This document shows, piece by piece, positions 1-8,801 of a stretch of DNA of 64,000 nt. Within the stretch, counting starts at the first letter, position 1, and every line of letters begins with the position of its first letter. The DNA comes from Ilyomonas sp965247435. Lineage in GTDB: Bacteria > Bacteroidota > Bacteroidia > Chitinophagales > Chitinophagaceae. Below the pieces are notes generated by a model. The model was not told the DNA's origin, did not search any database, and was given only the letters and a program-made list of their open reading frames with translations. The stretch covers positions 4,154,001-4,218,000 of the forward strand of contig OZ252019.1 of NCBI GenBank assembly GCA_965247435.1, read 5' to 3'. The position numbers and the translations under genes are program-made.

Positions 1-200
1 GCTTACCTTCCCATGGCGCTTGTGGTGCCACAGTGGTTTGTAGTTGCTTAAAAGTTTCCCTTATTGACGGGATAGAATTACAGCTACGGGGATAGCGCCG
101 GATTTTCACGCGGCTTCCCTTTTAATTGGTCGGGTAACACTGTTTGTTGAACAGACTGTTGTATTACCGCATCCAAACCAAATGAGGAACAAAGGTGCAG
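1..200 (-). promoter_or_regulatory. Cobalamin (AdoCbl) riboswitch, 3' end cut by window edge
   Basis: Read on the minus strand, the segment carries the conserved cobalamin-riboswitch core: GGGAAGCCGCGTGAAAATCC (plus-strand about 97-116 reversed) followed by GGCGCTATCCCCGTAGCTG and TAA, then CCACTG and CATGGGAAGG near position 1. The closing B12 box with its AGTCAGGA-type sequence would lie off the left edge. The regulated gene must lie to the left, outside the window; in Bacteroidota it is often a TonB-dependent receptor or B12-synthesis gene, which is inference. It is divergent from the gene at 315. Confidence 0.88.
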
Positions 201-314
201 GCTACTTACCTCATCCTCCAAATAATTTTTTGAAAACAAATTTTTGTGTACTAATAATTTTAGTAATTTTATACTAAATATTGTAGCACTTATTTTTTAA
301 ACCAACCACCAACT

Positions 315-959
315 ATGAAACATCCGTTTGTAAACGACGAAACGCTAAAGAGAAACAGTGTTGTACACATACCGCAGTACAAGGCTGCAGACTATATGCT
401 CGTCCTGTCTCCGCACGAAGAGCTTTGGAAAAAAATCATGACGGTTAAGGAAGCCTTCGCCAAGAAATACAATTGCCCGATGGCTTTTGGCACCAAGCCG
501 CATTTGACGCTTTTAAAATTTATGCAGTTGGAAATGGCCGAAGAAAGAATTGTTAACCGCCTAAGAATGATAGCCATGGCGCAACCATGCATTAAGGTTG
601 AGCTGAAGGATTTCGGCAGCTTTCCTTCCCATACTATTCATATCAATGTTACAAGTAAAGTGCCCCTTATGAATCTTTCCAAAGCATTGAAAGAAGCGCA
701 ACCCCTGCTCAAGTTCAACCCCGAATTCAAACCTTTCTTTTTAACCGATCCGCACCTTACCATTGCCCGCAAATTGTTGCCCTGGCAGTACGAAAAAGCG
801 TGGCTGGAATACAGCAACACAAGCTTTACAGGTCGTTTTATGGCGAACAGAATGACGCTGATAAAGCGAAGAATCGGCAACCAGTCTTACAGCCACGTAC
901 AGCATTTCGATTTTGAAAACTTACCGGTGGTTACCACACAAGGCAGTTTATTCATGTAG
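315..959 (+). CDS. 2H phosphoesterase / 2'-5' RNA ligase-like protein
   Basis: The 214-residue protein has the two HxT motifs that define the 2H phosphoesterase superfamily: H63-L-T65 (in PHLTLLKF) and H147-L-T149 (in PHLTIARKL), spaced as in LigT/2'-5' RNA ligase relatives. The two histidines act together on 2',3'-cyclic or 2'-5' phosphodiesters in known members; the substrate here cannot be told. No signal peptide, so it is cytoplasmic. It stands alone, with AT-rich upstream DNA and a 286-bp gap to the next gene in which I see nothing. The family call is firm; a specific role is not. Confidence 0.8.
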   Translation: MKHPFVNDETLKRNSVVHIPQYKAADYMLVLSPHEELWKKIMTVKEAFAKKYNCPMAFGTKPHLTLLKFMQLEMAEERIVNRLRMIAMAQPCIKVELKDFGSFPSHTIHINVTSKVPLMNLSKALKEAQPLLKFNPEFKPFFLTDPHLTIARKLLPWQYEKAWLEYSNTSFTGRFMANRMTLIKRRIGNQSYSHVQHFDFENLPVVTTQGSLFM

Positions 960-1245
960 GTGCCTCCGTTAATTACTTGATTGTACGGATCCTATGCATT
1001 CGTAGCCAAGGGTTGTTTGCGTTAAGAACTTGTCATTGCAAGTCAGGCGTAAATAAAAGCCCCTGTATGGCTATACACTTACAAAGCGCGTATTGGCACT
1101 TAGGCCTATACATTTAGTCTTACACATTCAAAAACATAATTTACAACAAGCAATGCTACTTAATTAAATGATCTGATTATGCGCTTAAAGCTTCTTTAGC
1201 AAATTCATTTTACCAGCTACTCCTACTTACTAAACCAACCAACTT

Positions 1246-2331
1246 ATGAACGACGAGCTAAATCAACCGCCGGATGAAACAAATACCTACAAAAAAGGCA
1301 GAGGTGCACAAATAAACACCAAGAATAAATTTTTGGTTAATGAGCGGGTGCGTGAACATATTGAGGGGATTGACGACTGGATAGAACCCAATGTAAAGAC
1401 TCAATTTATTGAAGAACTTGCTAAGGGTATAGTAAATAAAGTAGAAAGCCCGGATGTAGGTATGATGTACAGTATGAATCCTTACCAGGGCTGTGAGCAC
1501 GGCTGCATCTATTGCTATGCCCGCAATTCGTTTGAGTACTGGGGATACAGCGCCGGGCTTGATTTTGAAACAAAGATTATTATCAAAAAAAATGCACCGG
1601 AGTTATTGAGAAAATTCCTGATGAATCCTAAATGGGAATGTGTGCCGATAAGCCTTAGCGGTAACACCGATTGTTACCAGCCTGCCGAGAAAAAGTTTCT
1701 CATTACAAGGCAAATTCTGGAAGTCTGCTTAGCATTTAACCAGCCGGTCGGTATTATTACCAAGAACGCAGGCATTCTGCGCGATAAAGACCTGCTGCTG
1801 CAGATGGCGGCAAAGAATCTTGTAAGCGTACTCGTCTCCATTACTTCGTTTGAAGAAGATCTGCGCCGGGTAATGGAACCCCGGACAACGACCGGCAGGC
1901 AGCGGCTGAAAGTGATCAAGGAATTAAGCGATGCCGGCGTGCGTATGGGCGTTATGCTGGGGCCGATGATACCGGGACTGAACGAGCATGAGATGCAGCG
2001 CATCATGCTTGCGGCGAGCAGCAACGGCGCTACATTTTCGGCCTATACTTTTATCCGGCTAAATGGCGCTATCAAATTATTGTTTCACGACTGGTTATAT
2101 AAAAATTTCCCTGACCGTGCCGATAAAGTGTGGCACCTGATAGAGAACGGTCATGGTGGCAAAGTAAACGACAGCCGCTGGGGCGTGCGCATGCGTGGCG
2201 AAGGCCCGATAAGCGATTTGGTGCGGCAACAATTTCAGAAGTATAATAAATTGTACAAGCTGAATGCAGACCGGTGGGGATTGGATTGCACACAATTTAA
2301 AAGGCCCGGAGAGCAGGGAAGGTTGTTTTAA
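1246..2331 (+). CDS. PA0069/SplB-like radical SAM protein
   Basis: The 361-residue protein has the radical-SAM cluster motif Cx3Cx2C at C83, C87 and C90 (GCEHGCIYCYAR), which holds a 4Fe-4S cluster that cleaves S-adenosylmethionine. The surrounding sequence (NPYQGCEHGC, then LSGNTDCYQPAEKK and EPRTTTGRQRL) matches the PA0069 family, related to spore photoproduct lyase SplB. Members are widespread outside spore formers and have no settled substrate. No membrane segment. It is monocistronic, followed 81 bp later by an epimerase lipoprotein. Family assignment is confident; a DNA-repair role is only suggested by the SplB kinship. Confidence 0.85.
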   Translation: MNDELNQPPDETNTYKKGRGAQINTKNKFLVNERVREHIEGIDDWIEPNVKTQFIEELAKGIVNKVESPDVGMMYSMNPYQGCEHGCIYCYARNSFEYWGYSAGLDFETKIIIKKNAPELLRKFLMNPKWECVPISLSGNTDCYQPAEKKFLITRQILEVCLAFNQPVGIITKNAGILRDKDLLLQMAAKNLVSVLVSITSFEEDLRRVMEPRTTTGRQRLKVIKELSDAGVRMGVMLGPMIPGLNEHEMQRIMLAASSNGATFSAYTFIRLNGAIKLLFHDWLYKNFPDRADKVWHLIENGHGGKVNDSRWGVRMRGEGPISDLVRQQFQKYNKLYKLNADRWGLDCTQFKRPGEQGRLF

Positions 2332-2412
2332 ATTAAACCTGATAAATACACTTATTCCGGTTTATAATTATTCCTTTACTTTGCCCTTCACTCAAACCAC
2401 ATAGTTCGCTAT

Positions 2413-3600
2413 ATGAAAATAATCACCCTTGCAGCAACCGCCTTTGCAGTTACCACATTCTTGGCTGCCTGTCAAAACAATACCGCCGACGAAACAATAA
2501 GTAACGTAGATATGCCTGAAAATACAACTACCACCCATACCGCCAGCCAGGAAGGAATTACACAAAAAGACTGGGGCACAGCCGATGGCAAAACCGTGCA
2601 TCTGTTTACGCTTACCAACAAGAACGGTGTTGAGGTCACCATCTCCGATTATGGCGGAACGATTACTTCTTTTATAGCGCCGGATAAGAACGGCACTAAA
2701 AGCAGTATTGTTTTAGGGTTTGATGAACTGGCCGGCTATCTTGCCAAGCCGCCTTACTTCGGAGCTACGGTGGGGCGCTACGGCAACCGTATCGCCAAAG
2801 GTAAGTTTACAATTAATGGTCAGGCTTTTACCCTCGCTATCAACAATGGTCAAAACCATTTGCATGGCGGCCTTAAAGGATTTGATAAAGTGGTGTGGAC
2901 AGCCGCGCCAATTACCGCTGCCGCCAATCCGCAGCTATCGCTTACCTATCTTAGCAAAGACGGCGAAGAAGGCTATCCGGGCAATCTTACTTCCACTGTT
3001 ACTTTTACCCTTACCAATGACAATGCGCTGCGCATAGACTATCATGCCACTACAGATAAAGCAACGCCCATCAACCTTACCAATCACAGCTATTTCAACC
3101 TCACCGGCGATGTAAGCAATACCATATTAAACCATACGGTAATGATAGACGCTGACCGCTATACGCCCGTAGATACAACGTTGATACCTACCGGGCAACT
3201 GGCGCCGGTAGCAGGCACGCCGTTCGACTTTACCAAACCGCATAAAATAGGTGAACGCATAAAACAAGTGGGCGGCAACCCTGTTGGCTACGACCATAAT
3301 TTTGTATTGAATAAGCGTGATACAAGTCTTACCAAAGTAGCGGAAGTAACGGATAGCAGCAGCGGCCGTAAGCTGGAAGTGTACACCACGCAGCCTGGCT
3401 TACAGTTTTACAGCGGCAATTTTCTTGATGGCACTATACAAAACAGCCAGGGTAAGCCGATTAACCAATACACAGGTTTTTGCATGGAAACGCAGCATTA
3501 TCCCAATTCACCCAATACACCGGCATTTCCAACTTCCATTCTACAGCCAGGTCAAACCTATCATTTTATAACAGCGTATAAAATTTCTGTAAGCAAATAA
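2413..3600 (+). CDS. galM: Aldose 1-epimerase (mutarotase), lipoprotein
   Basis: The 395-residue protein starts with a lipoprotein signal ending in LAAC (C20), so it is probably anchored in the cell envelope facing the periplasm. The rest is a full galactose-mutarotase fold: GRYGNRIAKG near 121, NHLHGG near 148, the catalytic histidine H225 in NLTNHSYFNL and the catalytic glutamate E359 in CMETQHYPNSPN. It interconverts alpha and beta anomers of aldoses such as glucose or galactose. Residues 21-50 are a Thr/Glu-rich linker. A clear terminator follows at 3619. Export is common for Bacteroidota mutarotases and fits the glycoside hydrolases later in the window. Confidence 0.9.
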   Translation: MKIITLAATAFAVTTFLAACQNNTADETISNVDMPENTTTTHTASQEGITQKDWGTADGKTVHLFTLTNKNGVEVTISDYGGTITSFIAPDKNGTKSSIVLGFDELAGYLAKPPYFGATVGRYGNRIAKGKFTINGQAFTLAINNGQNHLHGGLKGFDKVVWTAAPITAAANPQLSLTYLSKDGEEGYPGNLTSTVTFTLTNDNALRIDYHATTDKATPINLTNHSYFNLTGDVSNTILNHTVMIDADRYTPVDTTLIPTGQLAPVAGTPFDFTKPHKIGERIKQVGGNPVGYDHNFVLNKRDTSLTKVAEVTDSSSGRKLEVYTTQPGLQFYSGNFLDGTIQNSQGKPINQYTGFCMETQHYPNSPNTPAFPTSILQPGQTYHFITAYKISVSK

Positions 3601-3618
3601 TTACCATATATAATTGAG

Positions 3619-3655
3619 AGCGGCTGCAGCGATCGTTTTGTTGCAGCCGCTTTTA
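3619..3655 (+). terminator. Rho-independent terminator after the epimerase gene
   Basis: Perfect 10-bp stem AGCGGCTGCA / TGCAGCCGCT with a 13-base loop, followed by TTTTA. It lies 18 bp after the epimerase stop codon. Confidence 0.8.
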
Positions 3656-3838
3656 TGTATTGCCGCTTCTGCCTGTTGCCTCTATTAGTATCACCAACAG
3701 TAACAGTTGCCTTGTATATCAATATATTAGATTTATTACTGGTGCTGCGTCAGACATTGCTATTTTACCTTTTACCTGTTTTAATCTTTTTTAAACAGCT
3801 TTTATCAAAGCTGCAAGCTGCTGTTTTGTATTAAAACA

Positions 3839-3846
3839 TACATTTG
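3839..3846 (+). promoter_or_regulatory. Bacteroidota -7 box (TACATTTG)
   Basis: TACATTTG matches the Bacteroidota -7 consensus TAnnTTTG exactly and sits 17 bp before the ATG of the DUF3127 gene. No ideal TTG -33 element is found at the usual spacing. Confidence 0.55.
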
Positions 3847-3863
3847 CCAACAAAATCGAATCA

Positions 3864-4238
3864 ATGGCTTTTGAAACCGAAGGCAAACTAATTGCTGTTT
3901 TTCCTGTAGTACAACGCTCTGAAACCTTTAAAACACGCGAGTTTGTAATAGAAACCAACGAAGAGAATAATGGCCGCACATTTACCGGCTATATCAAATT
4001 TCAATGCACGCAGGACCGTACTTCCATACCCGATAAATTTGTAATCGGCGATAAAATAAAAGTTCATTTCAATATCCGCGGCAGCAAATGGACAAAGGAT
4101 GGTAAAGACAATTATATTACCAACCTGGACGCCTGGCGCCTCGAACACCTGCAGGGAGGTTATCAGGCTGCTTCGCCCGCTGCAGCAACCAACACTTTTC
4201 AGGAAGCGCCGGAAGAAGCCAACGACTTACCTTTTTAA
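3864..4238 (+). CDS. DUF3127 domain protein
   Basis: The 124-residue protein matches the Bacteroidota DUF3127 family: residues 1-97 hold the domain with motifs EGKLIAVFPV, KTREFVIET, YIKFQCTQD and VHFNIRGSKW, and the tail (98-124) is Ala/Pro/Glu-rich ending in DDLPF. The basic-hydrophobic core followed by an acidic tail ending DDLPF recalls single-stranded DNA-binding proteins, whose OB fold and acidic C-terminal tip it resembles; that role is inference. It has its own -7 box. The next gene starts 26 bp downstream and is probably co-transcribed. Confidence 0.85.
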   Translation: MAFETEGKLIAVFPVVQRSETFKTREFVIETNEENNGRTFTGYIKFQCTQDRTSIPDKFVIGDKIKVHFNIRGSKWTKDGKDNYITNLDAWRLEHLQGGYQAASPAAATNTFQEAPEEANDLPF

Positions 4239-4264
4239 AAAACAATCATCAACCAAAACATGCT

Positions 4265-4810
4265 ATGAAACAAGCAGCTCTCTTTGTTTTAACCCTTTTA
4301 TGTTTAACGGCGGCTAAAGCCCAGGATCCATACCGCGGCGGAATAGAATTTGGCTTTGGTATTAACGGCGGCAGGCCGGTTGGCAACGATCTCAAATACC
4401 GCTCAAACTATGGCATTGGCGCCGATGCTTCGCTGGGTTTTAACTTTACAAAAAAGTACGCCTTGCTGGTAAAAGGCGGCTATATCAGTTTTATTACGAA
4501 AGATAATTTGTCGGCAGATCCTGTAAATGCAATCGGCGACGGATTTATAAAAGTATGCGGCCGTGATAATTTTATAAGCAGGTTCTACATAGAGCCGGAG
4601 TTTGGCTTTACGCGTTTTAGCGGTGGCAAAGGCCGGGCAAACAAAATAAATGGTAATGGCCTTACTTATGCTTTAGCAGCGGGTGCATTTTTAGATAAGA
4701 ACAAAGCATTTGATGTAAGCCTGCGCTACGAAGCTACTATTAGTCATGAAGCTATCAATTTTTTAGGGCTCCGGGTTGCATACAGTATTAAACCGGGCAC
4801 TTACTGGTAA
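4265..4810 (+). CDS. Outer-membrane beta-barrel family protein
   Basis: The 181-residue protein has a clear cleavable signal peptide (residues 1-19, ending AKAQ). The mature part is built of alternating Gly/aromatic beta-strands (GGIEFGFGING, YGIGADASLGFNF, ALLVKGGYISF) and ends in a strand that finishes in Tyr-Trp, as expected of a small 8-stranded outer-membrane barrel. Exact function is unknown. It follows the DUF3127 gene by 26 bp and ends at a strong terminator, so the two likely form one short operon, although their products act in different compartments. Confidence 0.7.
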   Translation: MKQAALFVLTLLCLTAAKAQDPYRGGIEFGFGINGGRPVGNDLKYRSNYGIGADASLGFNFTKKYALLVKGGYISFITKDNLSADPVNAIGDGFIKVCGRDNFISRFYIEPEFGFTRFSGGKGRANKINGNGLTYALAAGAFLDKNKAFDVSLRYEATISHEAINFLGLRVAYSIKPGTYW

Positions 4811-4826
4811 TTTTTTTCTACTTCAT

Positions 4827-4865
4827 AAAAAGCAGGTTGTTCACAAAGCAACCTGCTTTTTATTT
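4827..4865 (+). terminator. Rho-independent terminator
   Basis: Stem AAAAGCAGGTTG / CAACCTGCTTTT with an 8-base loop and trailing TATTT, 16 bp after the barrel gene. The A-run on the left makes it potentially bidirectional. Confidence 0.85.
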
Positions 4866-4981
4866 ATGCGAATGTTTCTGCGCTGTATCTGCTATTTTAT
4901 TTGCGGTAACAATTGCCGTAAATTGTTTATGATTTCACATTTCACCTGCTGGTACAACTAAAACCTACTGTTGTAAATTAC

Positions 4982-4989
4982 TATTTTTG
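4982..4989 (+). promoter_or_regulatory. Bacteroidota -7 box (TATTTTTG)
   Basis: TATTTTTG matches TAnnTTTG and lies 33 bp before the ATG of the FAD oxidoreductase gene. A TTG lies 8 bases upstream, too close to be a standard -33 element. Confidence 0.5.
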
Positions 4990-5022
4990 CAGTCCTATTT
5001 TAGGATAAATACCTAACAGAAA

Positions 5023-6627
5023 ATGCAAAGAATACTTACCCTGAAACTGCTTCCGCAGGAGGCAGAAGACACTGCTATTATTAAGCAAGCCATAGCTGCT
5101 GCAACCGGCAATGCCGTTGAAGCGGTCATCGGTTTCAAATTTCTTAAAAAATCTATTGATGCACGCAGCCGGCAGGTGTTTGCACAGCTTACTATACAGG
5201 CATTTATTGATGAGCCTTTTGAGCTACGTACTGTGTTGCCTGTTGTTTACAAAGATGTGCGTAAAGCAAAACACAAAGTGATAATCATCGGCGCCGGGCC
5301 GGCAGGTTTGTTTGCGGCCTTGCAACTGATAGAGCAAGGGATACAACCAATTGTACTGGAGCGTGGTAAAGACGTGCGGGCACGCCGCCGGGATTTAGCC
5401 ATATTAAACAAAGAAGGGATTGTAAACAGCGAGAGCAATTATTGCTTTGGCGAAGGCGGTGCGGGTACGTACAGCGATGGCAAGCTCTATACGCGCAGCA
5501 ACAAGCGGGGCAGCATCAATAAAATCTTGCAGGTGTTCACCCGGTTTGGCGCTGAAGAGAAAATTCTTTACGAATCGCATCCGCATATCGGCACCAATAA
5601 ATTACCGCAAATCATCACGGCTATGCGTACGCAGATTGAAGAGAGCGGCGGCGTATTTTTATTTGAAAAAAAAGTAACGGATTTTAAAATAATTAACGGC
5701 GTAATAACGGGCGTAATAACGGCTGATGGAAACCGGTTTGACGGGGGTGCCGTGATATTGGCCACCGGCCACTCCGCGAGGAATATTTTTGAATTACTGC
5801 ACGAAAAAAACATCCTTATCGAGCCGAAGCCTTTTGCATTGGGCGTGCGCATCGAGCACCCGCAAAGCCTTATTGACGGCATCCAGTACCACTGTACTGC
5901 AAGAGGCGAACACCTGCCGCCGGCCGCTTATAGTTTGGTACAACAGGTAAACAATAAAGGCGTATTCAGTTTTTGCATGTGCCCCGGCGGCATTATTGCG
6001 CCGGCCGCTACAGAGGCCGGCGAGCTGGTGGTAAATGGCTGGAGCCCGAGCAAGCGCAATAATCCGTTTGCCAACAGCGGTATGGTGGTGAATGTGGAAG
6101 TGGCAGATACGCTGAAGGATAATGACTTTAAACAATTGGTGAATAAAAAGGGCTGGTCATCCGCGCATCCGCTCCTGCTGATGTATTTTCAGCAGATGGT
6201 AGAAAGGAACGCCTTTGCTGCCGGCGGCGGAAACTTAATAGCGCCAGCCCAGCGTATGGCAGATTTCTGCAACCACAAGCGTTCTGCCGCTCTGCCGGTA
6301 TGCAGTTATTTGCCGGGGGTAAACAGCGTAGCACTACAGGAAGTGCTGCCTCCTTTTATTTACACAAGTTTACAAGGAGGCTTTGCAGAATTTGGTAAAA
6401 AAATGCGTGGTTATTACACCAACGAAGCGATCGTTGTTGCAACAGAAAGCCGCACCTCCTCGCCGGTACGCATACCACGCAGTACAGACACGCTTGAGCA
6501 TCCGCAGGTAAACAACCTGTATCCATGTGGCGAAGGCGCAGGCTATGCCGGAGGAATCGTCAGCGCTGCCATGGATGGAGAAAAAGTAGCAGCAATGATA
6601 GCTATGAAATTGGGCAAGCCTGGGTAA
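5023..6627 (+). CDS. FAD-dependent dehydrogenase (NAD(P)/FAD oxidoreductase)
   Basis: The 534-residue protein has an N-terminal ~80-residue domain, then a Rossmann FAD-binding motif GxGxxG at G90-G95 (IIIGAGPAGLFAAL) with the following acidic residue in VLERG. A second conserved block, FGEGGAGTYSDGKLYTR near 143-159, and the C-terminal GEGAGYAGGIVSAAMDG (FAD-contacting) match a widespread family of uncharacterised FAD-dependent dehydrogenases. The length fits the family. No signal peptide; cytoplasmic. The substrate is unknown. It is convergent with the FMN reductase gene, only 14 bp away, with no obvious terminator between. Confidence 0.82.
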   Translation: MQRILTLKLLPQEAEDTAIIKQAIAAATGNAVEAVIGFKFLKKSIDARSRQVFAQLTIQAFIDEPFELRTVLPVVYKDVRKAKHKVIIIGAGPAGLFAALQLIEQGIQPIVLERGKDVRARRRDLAILNKEGIVNSESNYCFGEGGAGTYSDGKLYTRSNKRGSINKILQVFTRFGAEEKILYESHPHIGTNKLPQIITAMRTQIEESGGVFLFEKKVTDFKIINGVITGVITADGNRFDGGAVILATGHSARNIFELLHEKNILIEPKPFALGVRIEHPQSLIDGIQYHCTARGEHLPPAAYSLVQQVNNKGVFSFCMCPGGIIAPAATEAGELVVNGWSPSKRNNPFANSGMVVNVEVADTLKDNDFKQLVNKKGWSSAHPLLLMYFQQMVERNAFAAGGGNLIAPAQRMADFCNHKRSAALPVCSYLPGVNSVALQEVLPPFIYTSLQGGFAEFGKKMRGYYTNEAIVVATESRTSSPVRIPRSTDTLEHPQVNNLYPCGEGAGYAGGIVSAAMDGEKVAAMIAMKLGKPG

Positions 6628-6641
6628 TTTAACTTTAACTT

Positions 6642-7208
6642 TTAATCCGTAATATTATATCTTCTTTCTGCTATCATTGCTATCAATGCCTGCAATACAT
6701 CTTTTAATTGCTGCTTTGTGGTTTCATCTGTAAGCAAGCTGTCAGCACTTAACTTCTTAAGAATAAAAGGAATTTTCAATATTGTTTTTTCCGACTTAAC
6801 GGTTCCCAAAGCAGTGAGTGTGTTTTCTAAAGAAAGAAGTGCTTTATCTCCGCCGGTTGGCAATGGCGATGCGCTGATGGCAGCCACCGGCTTGCCGTTA
6901 ATTTCACCCGAACCGACAAGCCAGTCGAGCGCGTTTTTTAAAACGCCCGGTATGCCAAAAGCATATTCAGGTGTACAGATAATTATGCCATCAGACTCTT
7001 GTATTGCCTTGCGGAAATCCTGCACCATCGCCGTTTTCTGTTCTGTTTCCGGATTAAAAAAAGGCAGGTTACCTATTCCATCGTACAAATAAATCTGCAC
7101 GCCGGGAGGCGCTACTTCCGCCATAGCTTTTAAAATAGCAGTGTTAGCAGATTGGCTGCGCAGGCTGCCCGAAACAGCAAGGAGAGAACAGGAGTTTTCC
7201 ATACGCAA
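6642..7208 (-). CDS. NADPH-dependent FMN reductase family protein
   Basis: The 188-residue protein has the flavodoxin-like fold of NADPH-dependent FMN reductases: phosphate-binding loop SGSLRSQSAN near residues 14-23 and the flavin-contacting PEYAFGIPGVLKNALDWL near 80-97. Such enzymes reduce FMN, quinones, chromate or azo dyes with NAD(P)H; the natural acceptor cannot be told from sequence. Cytoplasmic. Transcribed toward the FAD dehydrogenase gene. A second methionine at residue 3 could be the start. Confidence 0.85.
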   Translation of the reverse strand: MRMENSCSLLAVSGSLRSQSANTAILKAMAEVAPPGVQIYLYDGIGNLPFFNPETEQKTAMVQDFRKAIQESDGIIICTPEYAFGIPGVLKNALDWLVGSGEINGKPVAAISASPLPTGGDKALLSLENTLTALGTVKSEKTILKIPFILKKLSADSLLTDETTKQQLKDVLQALIAMIAERRYNITD

Positions 7209-7326
7209 TATTACGAAAAGCAGCGCCTGCAGGCAGTAGCAGCGTATAAAACAGGAGTGTTACAAGCAAAGCAGGACACTATGCATGTACTTAATGAGGT
7301 TACGTGTAAAGCATTGTAAGCCCGGA

Positions 7327-7357
7327 TTGATGATTGTAGCTGCGTGCCGTATCTTCG
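7327..7357 (+). promoter_or_regulatory. Probable lysA promoter (TTG-N20-TATCTTCG)
   Basis: A TTG at 7327-7329 and TATCTTCG at 7350-7357 (one mismatch to TAnnTTTG) are spaced by 20 bases, close to the Bacteroidota -33/-7 arrangement. The box overlaps the longer GTG-started reading frame, so it argues for the ATG at 7365 with a very short leader. Confidence 0.5.
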
Positions 7358-7364
7358 CCGCATT

Positions 7365-8579
7365 ATGCTGGAGCAATTAACCCATGCGCAATTAACAGAG
7401 ATTGCGAATGAATTTGGTACACCGGTGTACGTGTACCACGCAGAAAAAATAGAACAACAGTTGCAGGAGTTACAACAGGCGTTTGCCGGCTGTACCGCTA
7501 AGTTTTTTTATGCCTGCAAAGCACTGACGAATATCAATATATTAAAGCTCGTAAACCAGTACGGCGCTAACCTGGATTGTGTAAGCATTAACGAAGTAAA
7601 GCTGGGCTTAAAGGCTGGTTTTGCCCCGAAAAATATTTTATTTACCCCCAACTGTGTGGACTTTGCCGAGATTGAAGAAGCCATGCAATTAAGGGTGAAT
7701 CTGAATATTGACAATATCTCTATCCTCGAGCAGTTTGGCAACCGCTACAGCAACAGCTACCCGGTGTGCATCCGCCTTAACCCGCATATTATGGCAGGCG
7801 GCAATTACAAAATTTCTACCGGCCATATTGATAGTAAGTTTGGAATCTCCATCCACCAGTTGCGGCACATAGAGCGCATTATAAAGAGTGCTAACCTGCA
7901 TGTAAACGGCCTGCACATGCATACCGGCAGCGAGATAAAAGACACCGAAGTGTTTCTGCGCGGGCTGGAAGTGATGTTTGATATTGCAACGCATTTTCCG
8001 CAGATTGAGTTTGTTGACTTAGGAAGTGGTTTCAAAGTAGCCTACCAGGAAGGCGATGTAGCAACGGACGTACGGGAATTGGGCGCTAAAGTAGCAGAAG
8101 CGTTTGCTGCATACGAAGGAGAAACTGGCAGGAAATTAGACGTATGGTTTGAGCCGGGTAAGTACCTGGTAAGCGAAGCCGGCTATTTTGTAGTAAAAGC
8201 AAATGTGGTGAAGCAAACAACAGCAACCGTTTTTGTCGGGGTAAACTCCGGGTTCAATCACCTTATCCGGCCGATGTTTTACGACGCTTTTCACCGTATA
8301 GAGAATATCACCAATCCGCAGGGACCCGAAAGAATTTATACGGTAGTTGGCAATATATGCGAGACGGATACTTTTGCCTGGGACCGGAAAATAAATGAAG
8401 TACGCGAAGGTGATTATCTGGTGTTTTACAATGCCGGCGCCTATGGCTTTGAAATGAGCAGCAATTTTAATTCGCGGCTGAAACCTGCGGAAGTATTGGT
8501 ACTAAACAGCAAGGCGCAATTAATACGCAGGCGGGATGAATTTGCAGACCTGTTAAAAAACCAGGTGGAGGTTTTATAA
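7365..8579 (+). CDS. lysA: Diaminopimelate decarboxylase
   Basis: This enzyme decarboxylates meso-diaminopimelate to L-lysine, the last step of lysine synthesis, using pyridoxal phosphate. The 404-residue fold-type III protein has the PLP lysine in FYACKALTN (K52 from this start), the HMHTGSEI block, the phosphate-binding GSGF, the substrate arginine region WFEPGKYLV and the partner active-site cysteine in NICETDTFA. The frame is open to a GTG at 7344, giving 411 residues, but a promoter-like box overlaps that stretch, so I chose ATG 7365. It appears monocistronic. A carboxynorspermidine decarboxylase role is less likely, given the match to LysA motifs. Confidence 0.9.
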   Translation: MLEQLTHAQLTEIANEFGTPVYVYHAEKIEQQLQELQQAFAGCTAKFFYACKALTNINILKLVNQYGANLDCVSINEVKLGLKAGFAPKNILFTPNCVDFAEIEEAMQLRVNLNIDNISILEQFGNRYSNSYPVCIRLNPHIMAGGNYKISTGHIDSKFGISIHQLRHIERIIKSANLHVNGLHMHTGSEIKDTEVFLRGLEVMFDIATHFPQIEFVDLGSGFKVAYQEGDVATDVRELGAKVAEAFAAYEGETGRKLDVWFEPGKYLVSEAGYFVVKANVVKQTTATVFVGVNSGFNHLIRPMFYDAFHRIENITNPQGPERIYTVVGNICETDTFAWDRKINEVREGDYLVFYNAGAYGFEMSSNFNSRLKPAEVLVLNSKAQLIRRRDEFADLLKNQVEVL

Positions 8580-8801
8580 ATTGATCCGAAAGGCCAACTT
8601 AGCTATCCTTTAAACAATTATTGCGATGCAGCTTGGCGCTTAAATATTTGCAAAAAACCCTTTTCATCCATTTAGATGTGAAAGGGGGTGTAAACCACTA
8701 ATATTTGAAATGCAAAACGGTTAAGAGATAAACTTTAATAACTCAGCGCCGTTGTGGCTCAGTTAACAATTACCTATATTTAATTAACAATAGTACGCCA
8801 C

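Noticed and set aside
315..700. Reverse-strand frames within the phosphoesterase gene
   Set aside because: They are shadows of the real plus-strand gene and have no independent support.
8647..8697. CCCTTTTCA / TGTGAAAGGG hairpin after lysA
   Set aside because: Could be a terminator on the minus strand, but no gene feeds it from the right and no T-run follows on the plus strand.
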